Shown here: positions 8,153 through 16,584 of the stretch, one piece after another
Layout of the letters: each line of letters begins with the position of its first letter
How positions within the stretch are numbered: the first letter of the stretch is position 1
NCBI RefSeq assembly: GCF_037860835.1
Contig: NZ_JBBEOG010000003.1
Coordinates: 248,001-312,000, forward strand
Direction: 5' to 3'
DNA length: 64,000 bases
Source: Aquipuribacter nitratireducens
GTDB taxonomy: Bacteria; Actinomycetota; Actinomycetes; Actinomycetales; JBBAYJ01
Made by a program: the position numbers and the translations under genes
Notes under the pieces: generated by a model
The model's database searches: none
Seen by the model: the letters and a program-made list of their open reading frames with translations, nothing else
What the model was told of the DNA's origin: nothing

Positions 8153-8563
8153 TCACCACCGGCGCCGCGTCGTCCAGTTGGCGCAGGGCTGCACCGTGCC
8201 GGGGGCGACTCCGGCGCACGTCGGCATGGTGGCCGGGGGCTGCCGGTCCGGTTCGTAGCGACCGTCCGGGTCCTCGGCGTACGGGACCTCGACCCACAGC
8301 GAGCGTGCGGGCTCGAACGTGTTCATCAGGCACTCGCAGTCGCAGAAGCCGCCGCCGCGACCCAGACGTGTCTCCAGGCCCCTGGCTCGCGGTGCCACGG
8401 TGTCGCGGTAGAGCCGGGCGAAGCGGAGGTCCGTGTGGCAGCCGAAGGCTGCGACCTGCCGGTCGAGGAAGCAGACGAGGCACTCCCCGTCGCGCGGGGT
8501 GGTGAGCCGGAGGGCAGCGGCGTGGACGTGGGATTCGGCGGTGGTGATCGTGTCGTCGCTCAT
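8153..8563 (-). CDS. DUF2695-type cysteine-rich protein
   Basis: A 136-residue soluble protein of unknown function. The central part (RDGECLVCFLDRQVAAFGCH through GGGFCDCECLMN) carries several Cys and His residues and matches the DUF2695 pattern; the cysteines could bind metal. The ATG at 8561-8563 begins MSDDTITTAESH; longer versions would run into a region with no matching sequence. It converges with the UvrA2-like gene with 11 bp between the stops. Confidence 0.65.
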   Translation of the reverse strand: MSDDTITTAESHVHAAALRLTTPRDGECLVCFLDRQVAAFGCHTDLRFARLYRDTVAPRARGLETRLGRGGGFCDCECLMNTFEPARSLWVEVPYAEDPDGRYEPDRQPPATMPTCAGVAPGTVQPCANWTTRRRW

Positions 8564-8631
8564 GGGTACAGGGTGTACGAGCCAGGTCGGACACAACTCG
8601 TGCCACAGGGGAGTGGTCGTCGCCCCCGGCC

Positions 8632-9927
8632 TCAGTCCCCGGGTCCACCCACCGCGGCACGGAGCAGGTGCAGGCACCGCGTGACGGTGCGGGCGCGCAC
8701 GTGCGCGCGGTCACCCGTGAGGTGCAACCGGTGGGTCCCGGTCCCGTCGGGGCCGGCGAGAGCGACGTGCACGAGGCCGACCGGCTTGCCCGGCCGCGCG
8801 CCGCCGGGCCCGGCGATCCCTGTGACCGCGACCGCGAGCGTGGACCCGAAGCGCTGCCGCACCCCCTCGGCCATCGCCCGGGCCACGTTCGCGCTCACGG
8901 CCCCCCGGCGGGCGATGAGGTCGGCCGGGACCCCGAGGTGGGTCGTCTTCGCGGCGTCGGAGTAGGTGACGACACCACCCAGCAGGTACTCCGACGACCC
9001 GGGCAGGTCCGCGAGCCGGCCGGCGAGCAGGCCCGCCGTGCACGACTCCGCCGTGGCGACGGTCCAGCCGTGTCGCCGCAGGCCCGCGGCGACGACCTCG
9101 TCGACCGTCGCCCCGTCGGTGGAGTAGACGCTGTCGGCGAAGCGACCGAGGACCGCGTGCTCGAGCGCGTCGTAGGCGGGGGAGGCGCGGGGTCGGAAGC
9201 GGGTGACGACCTCGAGGTCGCCGTCGCGGAGACACGTCGTCACCTCCAGGCCGGCCGCCTCGAGGCGGCCGTGCCGCTGCTCGTGCTCGCGCAGCAGCCC
9301 GGCGAGCTCGGCCTCGGGCGGCCCGGAGATCCGGATGGTCCGCTCGTGCAGCGCCTCGGCGCCGTCGTCGAGCCCCAGCGCCGCCCGGACACGCGGGTCG
9401 TCGAGCGCTGTCGGCCACATCGCCTGCAGCTCCGAGGGGGGACCGGGGAGGACGACGACCGGCGGTCCGCCCCGGGGGTCGGCGACGACGAGGCCAGGGG
9501 CGGTGCCGACCGGCTCCAGCACCGCCGCGCCCTCGGGCACCAGCGCCTGCTTCCGGGTGCCGGCGGCCAGCTCGTTCTCGGGCGTCGTCCAGCCCCGCGC
9601 CGCCGCGATGCGGTCGACGACGGCACGGATGCGGGTCTCGAGGGCAGTGTCGAGGCCGATACCGAGGCCGAGCGCGTCGGCGACGACGGCCACGGTGAGG
9701 TCGTCGGCGGTCGGGCCCAGACCGCCGGAGGTGATGACGAGGTCGTGGCCCGACGCGGCGAACCGGAGAGCCGACGCGAGGTCCCCAGGGCGGTCGCCGA
9801 CCGTCACGACCGCACCGATGTCGGCGCCGAGGCCCCGCAGCTGCTCGGCGAGCCAGGGGCCGTTGGCGTCCGGGACCCGTCCGGTGAGGACCTCCGTGCC
9901 GGTGACGACGACCGCCGCTCGCGCCAT
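8632..9927 (-). CDS. cinA: CinA family protein (competence/damage-inducible, NMN deamidase type)
   Basis: A 431-residue two-domain protein. The N-terminal half is the molybdopterin-binding-like COG1058 domain (VVTGTEVLTG near the start, TSGGLGPTADD), and the C-terminal half is the CinA/PncC amidase domain with TAESCTAGLLAG and the glycine-rich VTGIAGPGG. PncC-type domains deamidate nicotinamide mononucleotide in the pyridine nucleotide cycle. The ATG at 9925-9927 is preceded 7 nt upstream by TAGGGT, a candidate leaderless promoter. In many actinobacteria cinA lies near recA; here it is alone. Confidence 0.93.
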   Translation of the reverse strand: MARAAVVVTGTEVLTGRVPDANGPWLAEQLRGLGADIGAVVTVGDRPGDLASALRFAASGHDLVITSGGLGPTADDLTVAVVADALGLGIGLDTALETRIRAVVDRIAAARGWTTPENELAAGTRKQALVPEGAAVLEPVGTAPGLVVADPRGGPPVVVLPGPPSELQAMWPTALDDPRVRAALGLDDGAEALHERTIRISGPPEAELAGLLREHEQRHGRLEAAGLEVTTCLRDGDLEVVTRFRPRASPAYDALEHAVLGRFADSVYSTDGATVDEVVAAGLRRHGWTVATAESCTAGLLAGRLADLPGSSEYLLGGVVTYSDAAKTTHLGVPADLIARRGAVSANVARAMAEGVRQRFGSTLAVAVTGIAGPGGARPGKPVGLVHVALAGPDGTGTHRLHLTGDRAHVRARTVTRCLHLLRAAVGGPGD

Positions 9928-9969
9928 GTCGCCGACCCTAGGTGGTCCACCGGCTGGCAGGGTGATGAG

Positions 9970-10536
9970 GTGCGGACGCTGACGTACGCGATGAACGTGA
10001 GCCTCGACGGTTATGTCGCGGCCCCTGGTGGCGACCTCGGCTGGAGCGTGCCGAGCGACGAGCTCTTCCGGTACTGGTCCGACCGGGTCGCCGCCACCGA
10101 CCTCGCGCTGTACGGAGCGGGGCTGTGGCGGTCGATGAGCTCGTACTGGCCGCACGCCGACGAGCAGCCCGACGCGACCCCGGCGGAGCGCGAGTACGCC
10201 CGCCGCTGGCGGGACATGCCGAAGGTCGTCTTCTCCTCGACGGTCACGGCCGTCGACTGGAACACGCGTCTCGTGACCGGCGACACGCTCGCCGAGATCG
10301 CGAGGCTGAAGACCGAGGGCGGCGGCCCCATGGACATCGGCGGTGCGACGCTGGCGGCGGCGGCCATGCGTGCCGGCCTGGTCGACGAGTACGTCCTCCT
10401 CACCGCACCGGTCCTCGTGGGCGGCGGCACGCCGTTCTTCACGACACTCGACGCACGGGTCGCACTCGACCTCGTCGAGACACGCGAGCTCGAGGGTGAC
10501 GTCGTCCTCTGTCGCTATCGCGTGCAGCACCGATAA
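9970..10536 (+). CDS. dihydrofolate reductase (RibD_C) family protein
   Basis: A 188-residue reductase of the RibD C-terminal/DHFR-like superfamily. It opens with LTYAMNVSLDGYVAAPGGD, has the PKVVFSSTV strand, GPMDIGGATLAAAAMRAGLVDEYVLL and the VGGGTPFF loop, all diagnostic of the family. Many members act as NADPH-dependent reductases of unknown substrates, so no substrate is assigned. The GTG start at 9970 follows a short AG-rich stretch (GATGAG). It diverges from cinA with 42 bp between the starts. Confidence 0.85.
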   Translation: MRTLTYAMNVSLDGYVAAPGGDLGWSVPSDELFRYWSDRVAATDLALYGAGLWRSMSSYWPHADEQPDATPAEREYARRWRDMPKVVFSSTVTAVDWNTRLVTGDTLAEIARLKTEGGGPMDIGGATLAAAAMRAGLVDEYVLLTAPVLVGGGTPFFTTLDARVALDLVETRELEGDVVLCRYRVQHR

Positions 10537-10575
10537 TGCACGTTATGTCACGTCGCTGAGGGCAAGGCCTCCGGC

Positions 10576-11910
10576 TCACGCGGCGAGGCCGACCACCAGA
10601 GCGAGGTGGGCCTCGATCGGGCTCCCCTCTGCCGTGGTGGGTGGCGCCCCGGGCAGCGGCGGCGGCACCGAGCGGTACTCGACACCCGACGGCGTCCTGA
10701 TGACGACCGTTCCCGTCGCCTCGTCGACGCGGGACCGCCAGCCCGCGGCCTCCTTGGCCTGGTTGCACGCCTCGCACAGCCCCTGCAGGTCCTGGAGCCG
10801 GGTGCGACCGCCCTCGGCGTGGCGCTCGACGTGGTCCACGTGCCGCACGGGTGCGTCGCACCAGGGGGTCCGGCACGTGCCGCCGTCGCGGAGGCGGACC
10901 GCAGCCGCGAGTCCGGGCGTCGCGAAGCGACCACGGGACTCCATGGCGACGAGCCGACCGAGGTCGTCGAGCAGCACCTTCTGCAGCGCGACACGCGCGC
11001 CCGCCTCCACCGTGCCGGCCACGAGCTCTCGGGCCCACCCCGCGGGCACCGGTCCGTGCCCCTCGAGGGCGGCAGGCTCGTCGCCGCCGGCGAGCAGGGT
11101 GCGGTCGGTCACGACGAGCCGGACCGCGACGTCCGGCACCCTCGGGGTCCCAGGCGCTGCCGCAGCGCCGGCGAGCACGCGCTCGACGAGGGCGTCGGCC
11201 ATGAGCTGACCGCGAGAGCGCTCGTCGCCGCCCGGTCGGCCGCGCGCGGCGTCGGCGGCGCGCTGCAGGGCGGCGTGGACGGACACCGCCTGCTGCACCG
11301 GGAGCAGGGCGGTGACGTACGCCATCGTGTCCGGCGCGGGTCGGATGGTGACGCAGCGCTCCCCCTCGGCGCGCCTCGCGCGGGCCACGACCGAGCGCGG
11401 GTCGAGCCGGTACGCGATCCGCTTCGCCGCCGCTGCGACCTCCCGGTCCCCCATGCCCTCCAGCCGCGCGAGCGCCTCGGCTGAGCCGGCGAGCTCCTCG
11501 TCGACCGCGGCCCGGTCCTCGCGGCTGAGCACCGCGGTCTCGCGGGCGAGCACGGTCGCGCGCCACTCGCTGATCCGACCGGCCTGGAGGGCGCGGAAGG
11601 TTCCGGGCATCTCGTGCACGAGGGCCTTGGCCAGACCGAGGAGGCGGCCGCCGCGGTGAGCCGACTCCCGGCGCGCCAGCGCGACCTGCGCGGCGACGCC
11701 TCTCCCCCGCTCGGCGGCGGGCACCCCCGTCAGTCGCTGCTGCTGCCGCTGTGATGCGTCCAGGGCCGCCGCGGCCCGTGCCTGCGCCGCGGACGCGGCG
11801 GCCTTGAGCGCCTCCAGCGCCCCGAGGCGCTCGACGAGCGCCTCGTCGTCGACGCCGTCGTCGAGCTCGGCCAGTCGGCGCGCGACAGCGAGGATCGCTC
11901 CGACGGTCAC
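10576..11910 (-). CDS. DUF222 / HNH endonuclease (13E12 repeat-like) protein, SOS-controlled
   Basis: A 444-residue protein with an N-terminal helical DUF222 region (residues about 20-300) and a C-terminal HNH domain: CRTPWCDAPVRHVDHVERHAEGG carries the His-containing core and LQGLCEACNQAKE the second half with the CxxC pairs. The family includes the 13E12 repeat proteins of mycobacteria, several of which belong to the LexA regulon. The GTG at 11908-11910 is preferred because it puts the start just after the SOS box; an in-frame GTG at 11926-11928 lies inside the box. The role in DNA damage is not known. Confidence 0.88.
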   Translation of the reverse strand: MTVGAILAVARRLAELDDGVDDEALVERLGALEALKAAASAAQARAAAALDASQRQQQRLTGVPAAERGRGVAAQVALARRESAHRGGRLLGLAKALVHEMPGTFRALQAGRISEWRATVLARETAVLSREDRAAVDEELAGSAEALARLEGMGDREVAAAAKRIAYRLDPRSVVARARRAEGERCVTIRPAPDTMAYVTALLPVQQAVSVHAALQRAADAARGRPGGDERSRGQLMADALVERVLAGAAAAPGTPRVPDVAVRLVVTDRTLLAGGDEPAALEGHGPVPAGWARELVAGTVEAGARVALQKVLLDDLGRLVAMESRGRFATPGLAAAVRLRDGGTCRTPWCDAPVRHVDHVERHAEGGRTRLQDLQGLCEACNQAKEAAGWRSRVDEATGTVVIRTPSGVEYRSVPPPLPGAPPTTAEGSPIEAHLALVVGLAA

Positions 11911-11920
11911 CGCCTGTCGA

Positions 11921-11964
11921 TCGAACACGTGTTCGATAGTAGTCGACCTTCGGCTGCCCGGCAA
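11921..11964 (-). promoter_or_regulatory. SOS-regulated promoter: LexA box on a sigma-A-type promoter
   Basis: Reading the minus strand, a -35 TTGCCG (11964-11959), a 17-bp spacer and a -10 TACTAT (11941-11936) are followed at once by TCGAACACGTGTTCGA (11936-11921). This is a perfect 16-bp palindrome that matches the actinobacterial LexA box TCGAAC-N4-GTTCGA. The box overlaps the -10 by one base and covers the likely transcription start, an ideal position for repression. It serves the DUF222-HNH gene. Confidence 0.9.
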
Positions 11965-11968
11965 GCCC

Positions 11969-12718
11969 TCAGAGGCCACCCGCGACGCGGAGCACGCAGC
12001 CGCTGACGTACGAGGCCTCCCCGGACAGCAGCCACATGACGGCCGCCGCCACCTCGTCGGGCTCCCCCGCACGACGCAGCGGCACGACGGGAGCGACCCG
12101 GTCCGCCCGCCCGGGCTCCCCCGCAGCGGCGTGGATGTCCGTGCGGGTCGTGCCGGGCGAGACGCAGCACACGCGGATGCCGGCGGGGCCGACCTCCTTG
12201 GCCAGGCCGACCGTGAGGGCCTCCACGGCGGCCTTCGAGGCCGCGTACCCGACGTACTCCCCCGGCGCGCCGCTCGTCGCCGCCACCGACGAGACGGTGA
12301 CGAGCACGCCGGGCGTCGCGTCCGCCTCCCATCGCCGCACCGCCTCGCGGGCGAGGAGCAGCGTCCCGACGACGTTCGTGTCGACCACGCGCCGCAGCCC
12401 CTCGGCGTCGCTGTCGGCGAGCCGGCCGAGGCGGCCCGTCACCCCGGCGTTGGCGACGACCCCTGTGACCGCCCCGAGCTCGGCCGCGGCGTCGAGGAGG
12501 AGGGCGGGCGTGCCGGGGTCCCGTGCGTCCGCGCGCAGCGTCCGCACGGCGCCGCCGACCGCCCGCAGCGACTCGGCCGTCGCCGCCGCCGCGTCGTCGT
12601 CCCCGGCGTAGGAGAGGCAGACCGCGTACCCGGCCCCCACCGCGCGGGCCGCAACCGCGGCGCCGATGCCGCGGGTGCCGCCCGTGACGACGAGGACCTG
12701 CGGTTCGTCGCCGGTCAC
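11969..12718 (-). CDS. SDR family oxidoreductase (FabG-like)
   Basis: A 249-residue classical SDR. It shows TGGTRGIGAAVA (cofactor loop), the NAG of VVANAGVTG, Ser in VTVSSVAA, the YAASK catalytic pair, PGTTRTDIH and the C-terminal SGCVLRVAGGL. These are the features of beta-ketoacyl-ACP reductase-like enzymes, but the substrate is not determined. The GTG at 12716-12718 overlaps the stop of the upstream membrane protein gene by 4 bp, so the two are coupled. Downstream, a 58-bp gap holds the SOS promoter of the HNH gene. Confidence 0.88.
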   Translation of the reverse strand: MTGDEPQVLVVTGGTRGIGAAVAARAVGAGYAVCLSYAGDDDAAAATAESLRAVGGAVRTLRADARDPGTPALLLDAAAELGAVTGVVANAGVTGRLGRLADSDAEGLRRVVDTNVVGTLLLAREAVRRWEADATPGVLVTVSSVAATSGAPGEYVGYAASKAAVEALTVGLAKEVGPAGIRVCCVSPGTTRTDIHAAAGEPGRADRVAPVVPLRRAGEPDEVAAAVMWLLSGEASYVSGCVLRVAGGL

Positions 12719-13125
12719 GGCCGTCCCGTCCGGCGCAGCCACCACAGCCCGAGGAACGGCAGGACGAGCGGGATCAGGAGGTACCCGAGCCCGAAGTCGG
12801 ACCACACGGTCGGCTCCGGGAACAGGGCCGGTCGCGCGAGGCTGACGGTGCCGACCACGACCACCCCGACCGCCTCGGTGCCGACGGCCACCCACGCCAC
12901 GCGCCGGGCGGCCGGGCGGTCGACCGCGAGCGCGACCGTCGCGACGACGTAGACGAGCGCCGCGACGGCGCTCAGCACGTACGCGATCGGCGCCTCGTCG
13001 AACTTCACGAGCACCTGGTACACAGAGCGGCTCGTCGCGCCGACGGCGAGGACGGCGTAGACGGCGACGAGGAGGCGCCCCGGTCCGCTGCGCGTGGGCC
13101 GTGCCCTCCTGGCGCCGCTGCTCAT
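12715..13125 (-). CDS. hypothetical four-helix membrane protein
   Basis: A 136-residue integral membrane protein with four hydrophobic segments at about residues 18-35, 47-68, 76-95 and 111-130. Short motifs such as ATSRSVYQV and DFGLGYLLIPLVLPFLGLWWL recur in small actinobacterial membrane proteins of unknown function. It is the first gene of a two-gene unit with the SDR and diverges from the PPOX gene with only 17 bp between the ATG codons. No function is assigned. Confidence 0.7.
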   Translation of the reverse strand: MSSGARRARPTRSGPGRLLVAVYAVLAVGATSRSVYQVLVKFDEAPIAYVLSAVAALVYVVATVALAVDRPAARRVAWVAVGTEAVGVVVVGTVSLARPALFPEPTVWSDFGLGYLLIPLVLPFLGLWWLRRTGRP

Positions 13126-13142
13126 GGGCCTAGCCTCCCGTC

Positions 13143-13547
13143 ATGGGCACACCCCGGAACCCCTCCGGCATCCGTGACCTGGCCACGTCCTCCTTCGTGC
13201 TCCTCACGACGTTCACGCGCGACGGCCGGCCGAAGGCGACGCCGGTGTGGGCGGCGCCGGACGGCGACGCGCTCGTCGTGATCACGGACCGCGACTCGTG
13301 GAAGGTCCGCCGCGCCCGTCGGAACCCGGAGGTCCTCCTCGCCTCCTGCGACATGCGCGGCCGGAGGACGGGACCCGACCTCGCGGCGAGCGCGGTCGTC
13401 GTCGAGGGTCCGGAGTACCTCGCCCGGGTCACCGGCGCGCTGCTGCGCAAGTACGGGTGGCAGATGCGCCTGGCGCGCCTCCTCGGCCGCACCTCCGCGC
13501 GGGAGCGTGTCGGGCTCGTGCTGCGCGACCGGCCGCCGTCCTCCTGA
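13143..13547 (+). CDS. PPOX class F420-dependent oxidoreductase-like protein
   Basis: A 134-residue split-barrel flavin/deazaflavin-binding protein. The N-terminus LATSSFVLLTTFTRDGRPKATPVW and the following VVITDRDSWKVRRARRNPEVLLASCDMRG match the PPOX family, whose actinobacterial members often use F420 to reduce substrates. The window also encodes FbiC, so F420 should be made. TAGCCT (13131-13136) ends 6 nt before the ATG, so the mRNA is probably leaderless. The substrate is unknown. Confidence 0.85.
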   Translation: MGTPRNPSGIRDLATSSFVLLTTFTRDGRPKATPVWAAPDGDALVVITDRDSWKVRRARRNPEVLLASCDMRGRRTGPDLAASAVVVEGPEYLARVTGALLRKYGWQMRLARLLGRTSARERVGLVLRDRPPSS

Positions 13548-13557
13548 GGCCAGGGCG

Positions 13558-13950
13558 TCACGCACCCGGCGGCGCCCCGATCTGCACCCCGCCCACCCAC
13601 AGGTCCCACAGCCGGATCACCATGACCCCGACGGTGAAGGCCGCGACCGCGACGACGGCGCTGCTCCACCGGTCCGGCTCGGCGACCAGGGCCCACAGCA
13701 GGGCCAGCGGCAGCACCATCACCGCCGTCACGAGGTAGCTGACGAACAGCACCGTCGAGCCCTCGGGCCCGACGCCGCGCACCATCCCGACCACGGCGAC
13801 GACCGCTTGGACGACGAGCACGACCTCGACGCCGGCGGTGACCTGCAGCAGGCGCCTGCTCGGCGGCCGGTCCCGGCGCGCGGCCCGCACGGCCCACACG
13901 GCGACGACGGCCGAGACCGCGACGAGCACCGCCACGACGGGGTCGATCAT
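13558..13950 (-). CDS. hypothetical membrane protein
   Basis: A 130-residue protein with four hydrophobic stretches (about residues 3-20, 38-60, 66-88, 96-112), ending WDLWVGGVQIGAPPGA. It is similar in style, but not in clear sequence, to the membrane protein at 12715-13125. The ATG at 13948-13950 is the likely start; the reading frame extends further upstream but there overlaps the divergent kinase-like gene. It converges with the PPOX gene. I do not recognise the family. Confidence 0.6.
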   Translation of the reverse strand: MIDPVVAVLVAVSAVVAVWAVRAARRDRPPSRRLLQVTAGVEVVLVVQAVVAVVGMVRGVGPEGSTVLFVSYLVTAVMVLPLALLWALVAEPDRWSSAVVAVAAFTVGVMVIRLWDLWVGGVQIGAPPGA

Positions 13951-14020
13951 CGCTCGGTCACGCGTCTGAGCATCCCACCCCGGCCCCCGGCACCCGCTCT
14001 CGCCCCCTACCGTGGGACCC

Positions 14021-14704
14021 GTGGTAGGGGCCGGGGCGGACGAGGACGACGCGGTGGCGGACGCCGCCGTCGACGCCGCCATCGACGCCGAGCGCCGCAC
14101 GCGCTCCGGCGCCGTCCGCGGCACCGCCGTGCTGCTGCCGAAGGTCCTCGCCGCGGTGCAGGACCACGCGGACCGACCCCCGGCCGTCGTCCTCGTCGAC
14201 GGGCGCAGCGGCAGCGGCAAGACGACGCTCGCGCGGCACCTCGCCCGCGCGCTGCGGCAGTCGGACGTCGACGTCACGGTCGTCCACATGGACGGGATCT
14301 ACCCCGGGTGGGACGGGCTCGACGCCGCGGTGCGGATGCTCGCGCACGACGTCCTGCCCCTGCTGAGCGCCGGTCGCGCGGTCAGCTACCCGACGTGGCG
14401 CTGGTCGAGCGGCACGCCCGGGCCCGCGGTGACGGTGCGACCGCGCGACGTCGTCCTCGTCGAGGGCGTCGGCGCCGCGTCGACCGCCGCGCGCGCCAGG
14501 GCCGACCTCGTGGTGTGGCTCGAGGTTCCCGCCCACGTCCGGCACGAGCGCGCGATGACGCGCGACGGCGACACGTACCGGCCGCACTGGCACCGCTGGG
14601 CCCGACAGGAGGAGGAGTACGTCCGCCGGGAGGGACCGCACACCGGCGCGCACGTGGTCCTCGGGCCCGACGGCCGCATGCCGCACCCGCCGCTCGGTCA
14701 CTGA
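14021..14704 (+). CDS. P-loop NTPase / uridine kinase-like protein
   Basis: A 227-residue soluble protein with Walker A GRSGSGKTTLARHLA, a HMDGIYPGWDGLD segment like the substrate loop of uridine/pantothenate kinases, the Walker B-like RDVVLVEGVGA and a C-terminal RDGDTYRPHWHRWARQEEEY. These suggest a small-molecule kinase; the substrate is not clear. The GTG at 14021 is chosen because TACCGT (14008-14013) ends 7 nt before it; a second GTG at 14012 would overlap that hexamer. Confidence 0.8.
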   Translation: MVGAGADEDDAVADAAVDAAIDAERRTRSGAVRGTAVLLPKVLAAVQDHADRPPAVVLVDGRSGSGKTTLARHLARALRQSDVDVTVVHMDGIYPGWDGLDAAVRMLAHDVLPLLSAGRAVSYPTWRWSSGTPGPAVTVRPRDVVLVEGVGAASTAARARADLVVWLEVPAHVRHERAMTRDGDTYRPHWHRWARQEEEYVRREGPHTGAHVVLGPDGRMPHPPLGH

Positions 14705-14767
14705 CGCGGGGCGAGTCGGCGAAAGAGGTGTGACGGCGGGCGGGGGCAGGGCCTAGCGTCACCATGC

Positions 14768-16078
14768 GTGACGAACCAGCACGCGACGGACCAGCGCGCG
14801 ACGGCGATCCTCTCCCCCGACCTCGACGACGTCGACGCCGCGCGCAGCTGGCGCGACTCCTTCGCCGACGTGTTCGGGGTGTCGCGCGGCACCCGCGCGG
14901 AGCTCGAGGCGGTGCTGCCGACGTGGCGAGGGCAGCGTCTCACCGGCGTGCAGGACGGCGGGCGCTGGGTGGCGACGTTCCGGTCGTGGCGCGGCAGCAG
15001 CACCGTCCCCGGCGGTGCCCTCACCGGGCACGACCCGCTCGACGCCCGCTCGGTGCCGAGCGAGCTCGTCAGCACCGTGAGCGTGTCCCCCACCCACCGT
15101 CGCCGGGGCCTGCTCACCGCCCTGATGCGCGACTGCCTCGACCACGCCCGCGCCACCGGCGCAGTCGTCGCGACCCTCTTCGCCAGCGAGTCCGCGATCT
15201 ACGGGCGCTACGGCTACGGCGTCGCGAGCGAGGTGGCCGACCTCACGGTCGCCGTGCCGCAGGCACGCTCGTGGTCGGTGGCGTCGACGGCCGCGCCGGG
15301 GCGGCTGCGACTCGTCGAGGACGACGACCTCCTCGACGTCGGACCCGACCTGTTCGAGGCGGCCCGGCTGCGCATGCCCGGCGCCGTCGGGCGCAACGAG
15401 GTCGGGTGGCTGCGCCTCCTCGAGCGGATCCCCGCGCCGGAGGCCGACACCGCGCGCCCCCCGCGCCTGCGCGTGGTCCACGAGGGACAGGACGGCACGG
15501 TCGACGGGTACGCGCGCGTCGGGCTCGACGAGCGCTGGGAGGACGGCGGCCCCGCCTACACCGCGACCGTCCACGACCTCACGGCCCTCGACCCGCGGGT
15601 CGCGGCGGTGCTGTGGCGGTTCGTCCTCGACCTCGACCTCGTCCGCTCGGTGACGGCGGAGCACCGCTCCCCCGCCGACCTGCTGCGGCACCTGCCCGTG
15701 GACGGTCGCGCCGTGCGGGCGTCGGTGCGTGACGGGCACTGGTGGCGGGTCCTCGACACGCCCGCCCTGCTCTCGACCCGTCGCTGGTCCGCACCGGGCC
15801 GGCTCGTGCTCCAGGTGGTCGACCCGGACGGCCCGGCGGGGGGCACGTGGCGGCTGGACGTCGACGAGGATGGTCACGCGGAGGTGGTGCCGACCGACGC
15901 CCTGCCCGACCTCACCCTGCCGGTCCACGCGGTCCCCGCGGTCGCGACCGGGGTGCGACCGCTCCCGCTCCTCGCCGCCGCCGGCGGGCTCGACGAGCAC
16001 CGCCCCGGCGGCGTCGCCCTGCTCGAGCGCCTGGCCCACGTGGCCCCCGTCGCACTCGCGGGCGTCCAGGGGTTCTGA
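14768..16078 (+). CDS. GNAT N-acetyltransferase, Eis-like
   Basis: A 436-residue protein of the enhanced intracellular survival (Eis) class. The N-terminal GNAT domain has the acetyl-CoA loop VSPTHRRRGLLTALM and the ASESAIYGRYGYGVAS segment; a middle GNAT-like region and a C-terminal sterol carrier-like domain follow, giving the usual length of about 400 residues. Eis proteins acetylate amines of aminoglycosides or of peptides and proteins; which applies here cannot be seen. The GTG start at 14768 follows TAGCGT by 8 nt; an ATG at 14764 is out of frame. Confidence 0.88.
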   Translation: MTNQHATDQRATAILSPDLDDVDAARSWRDSFADVFGVSRGTRAELEAVLPTWRGQRLTGVQDGGRWVATFRSWRGSSTVPGGALTGHDPLDARSVPSELVSTVSVSPTHRRRGLLTALMRDCLDHARATGAVVATLFASESAIYGRYGYGVASEVADLTVAVPQARSWSVASTAAPGRLRLVEDDDLLDVGPDLFEAARLRMPGAVGRNEVGWLRLLERIPAPEADTARPPRLRVVHEGQDGTVDGYARVGLDERWEDGGPAYTATVHDLTALDPRVAAVLWRFVLDLDLVRSVTAEHRSPADLLRHLPVDGRAVRASVRDGHWWRVLDTPALLSTRRWSAPGRLVLQVVDPDGPAGGTWRLDVDEDGHAEVVPTDALPDLTLPVHAVPAVATGVRPLPLLAAAGGLDEHRPGGVALLERLAHVAPVALAGVQGF

Positions 16079-16111
16079 GCGAAGGTCCCGCCCCTCTGCC
16101 AGGCTCGACGC

Positions 16112-16579
16112 GTGACCGCACGGAGACGCCCGCGCCGCACCCGGTCCCGCCACCTGCCCGCACTGCTGCTCGTCGCCGCCCTCGGCGGCCTCGCGGCGCT
16201 CACGGGGTGGCTGCTCCTCCACCGGCGCCGCCGCCCCGCGACGACGGGCGCCGTGCCCCCGCCCGTGGCCCGTGCGCCGCAGGCGGCGGCGCCTGCACCG
16301 CAGGCACCGGTGTCGGCACCGTTGGTCCGCGCCGCGCGCGCCGGCAGCCCGCTGCTGCGTGTCCAGGGGATCGGCGCCAAGAGCGCCGCGGCGCTCGCCG
16401 CCGCCGGCATCAGCGATCTCGACGCCCTCGCGGCGGCGAGCACCGACGACCTGGCGGCGGCGCTGGCCGCCGCCGGCCTGCGACGCTCCCCCACGCTCGC
16501 CACCTGGCCCGGCCAGGCGCGGGAGCTCACGGGCGACCGCACGCCCCCGGGCCCCCGCCGCGAGGGTCTGGAAGGGTAG
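16112..16579 (+). CDS. membrane-anchored helix-hairpin-helix protein
   Basis: A 155-residue protein with a basic N-terminus, one membrane helix (about residues 15-36), a Pro/Ala-rich linker and a C-terminal domain LLRVQGIGAKSAAALAAAGISDLDALAAAS that is a helix-hairpin-helix pair of the DUF4332 type. The function is unknown. CAGGCT (16100-16105) ends 6 nt before the GTG. It ends 5 bp before the NAGGN amidotransferase start, whose Shine-Dalgarno lies in its last codons, so it probably opens the osmoprotectant operon. Confidence 0.7.
   Translation: MTARRRPRRTRSRHLPALLLVAALGGLAALTGWLLLHRRRRPATTGAVPPPVARAPQAAAPAPQAPVSAPLVRAARAGSPLLRVQGIGAKSAAALAAAGISDLDALAAASTDDLAAALAAAGLRRSPTLATWPGQARELTGDRTPPGPRREGLEG
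16571..16576 (+). promoter_or_regulatory. ribosome binding site of the NAGGN amidotransferase gene
   Basis: GAAGGG at 16571-16576 lies 8 nt before the ATG at 16585, inside the last codons of the helix-hairpin-helix gene. It supports this start and co-transcription of the two genes. Confidence 0.6.
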
Positions 16580-16584
16580 ACGCC

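Noticed and set aside
8312-8325. CGAACGTGTTC, a possible second LexA box
   Set aside because: The half-sites are only 1-2 bp apart instead of 4, and it lies inside the DUF2695 coding sequence.
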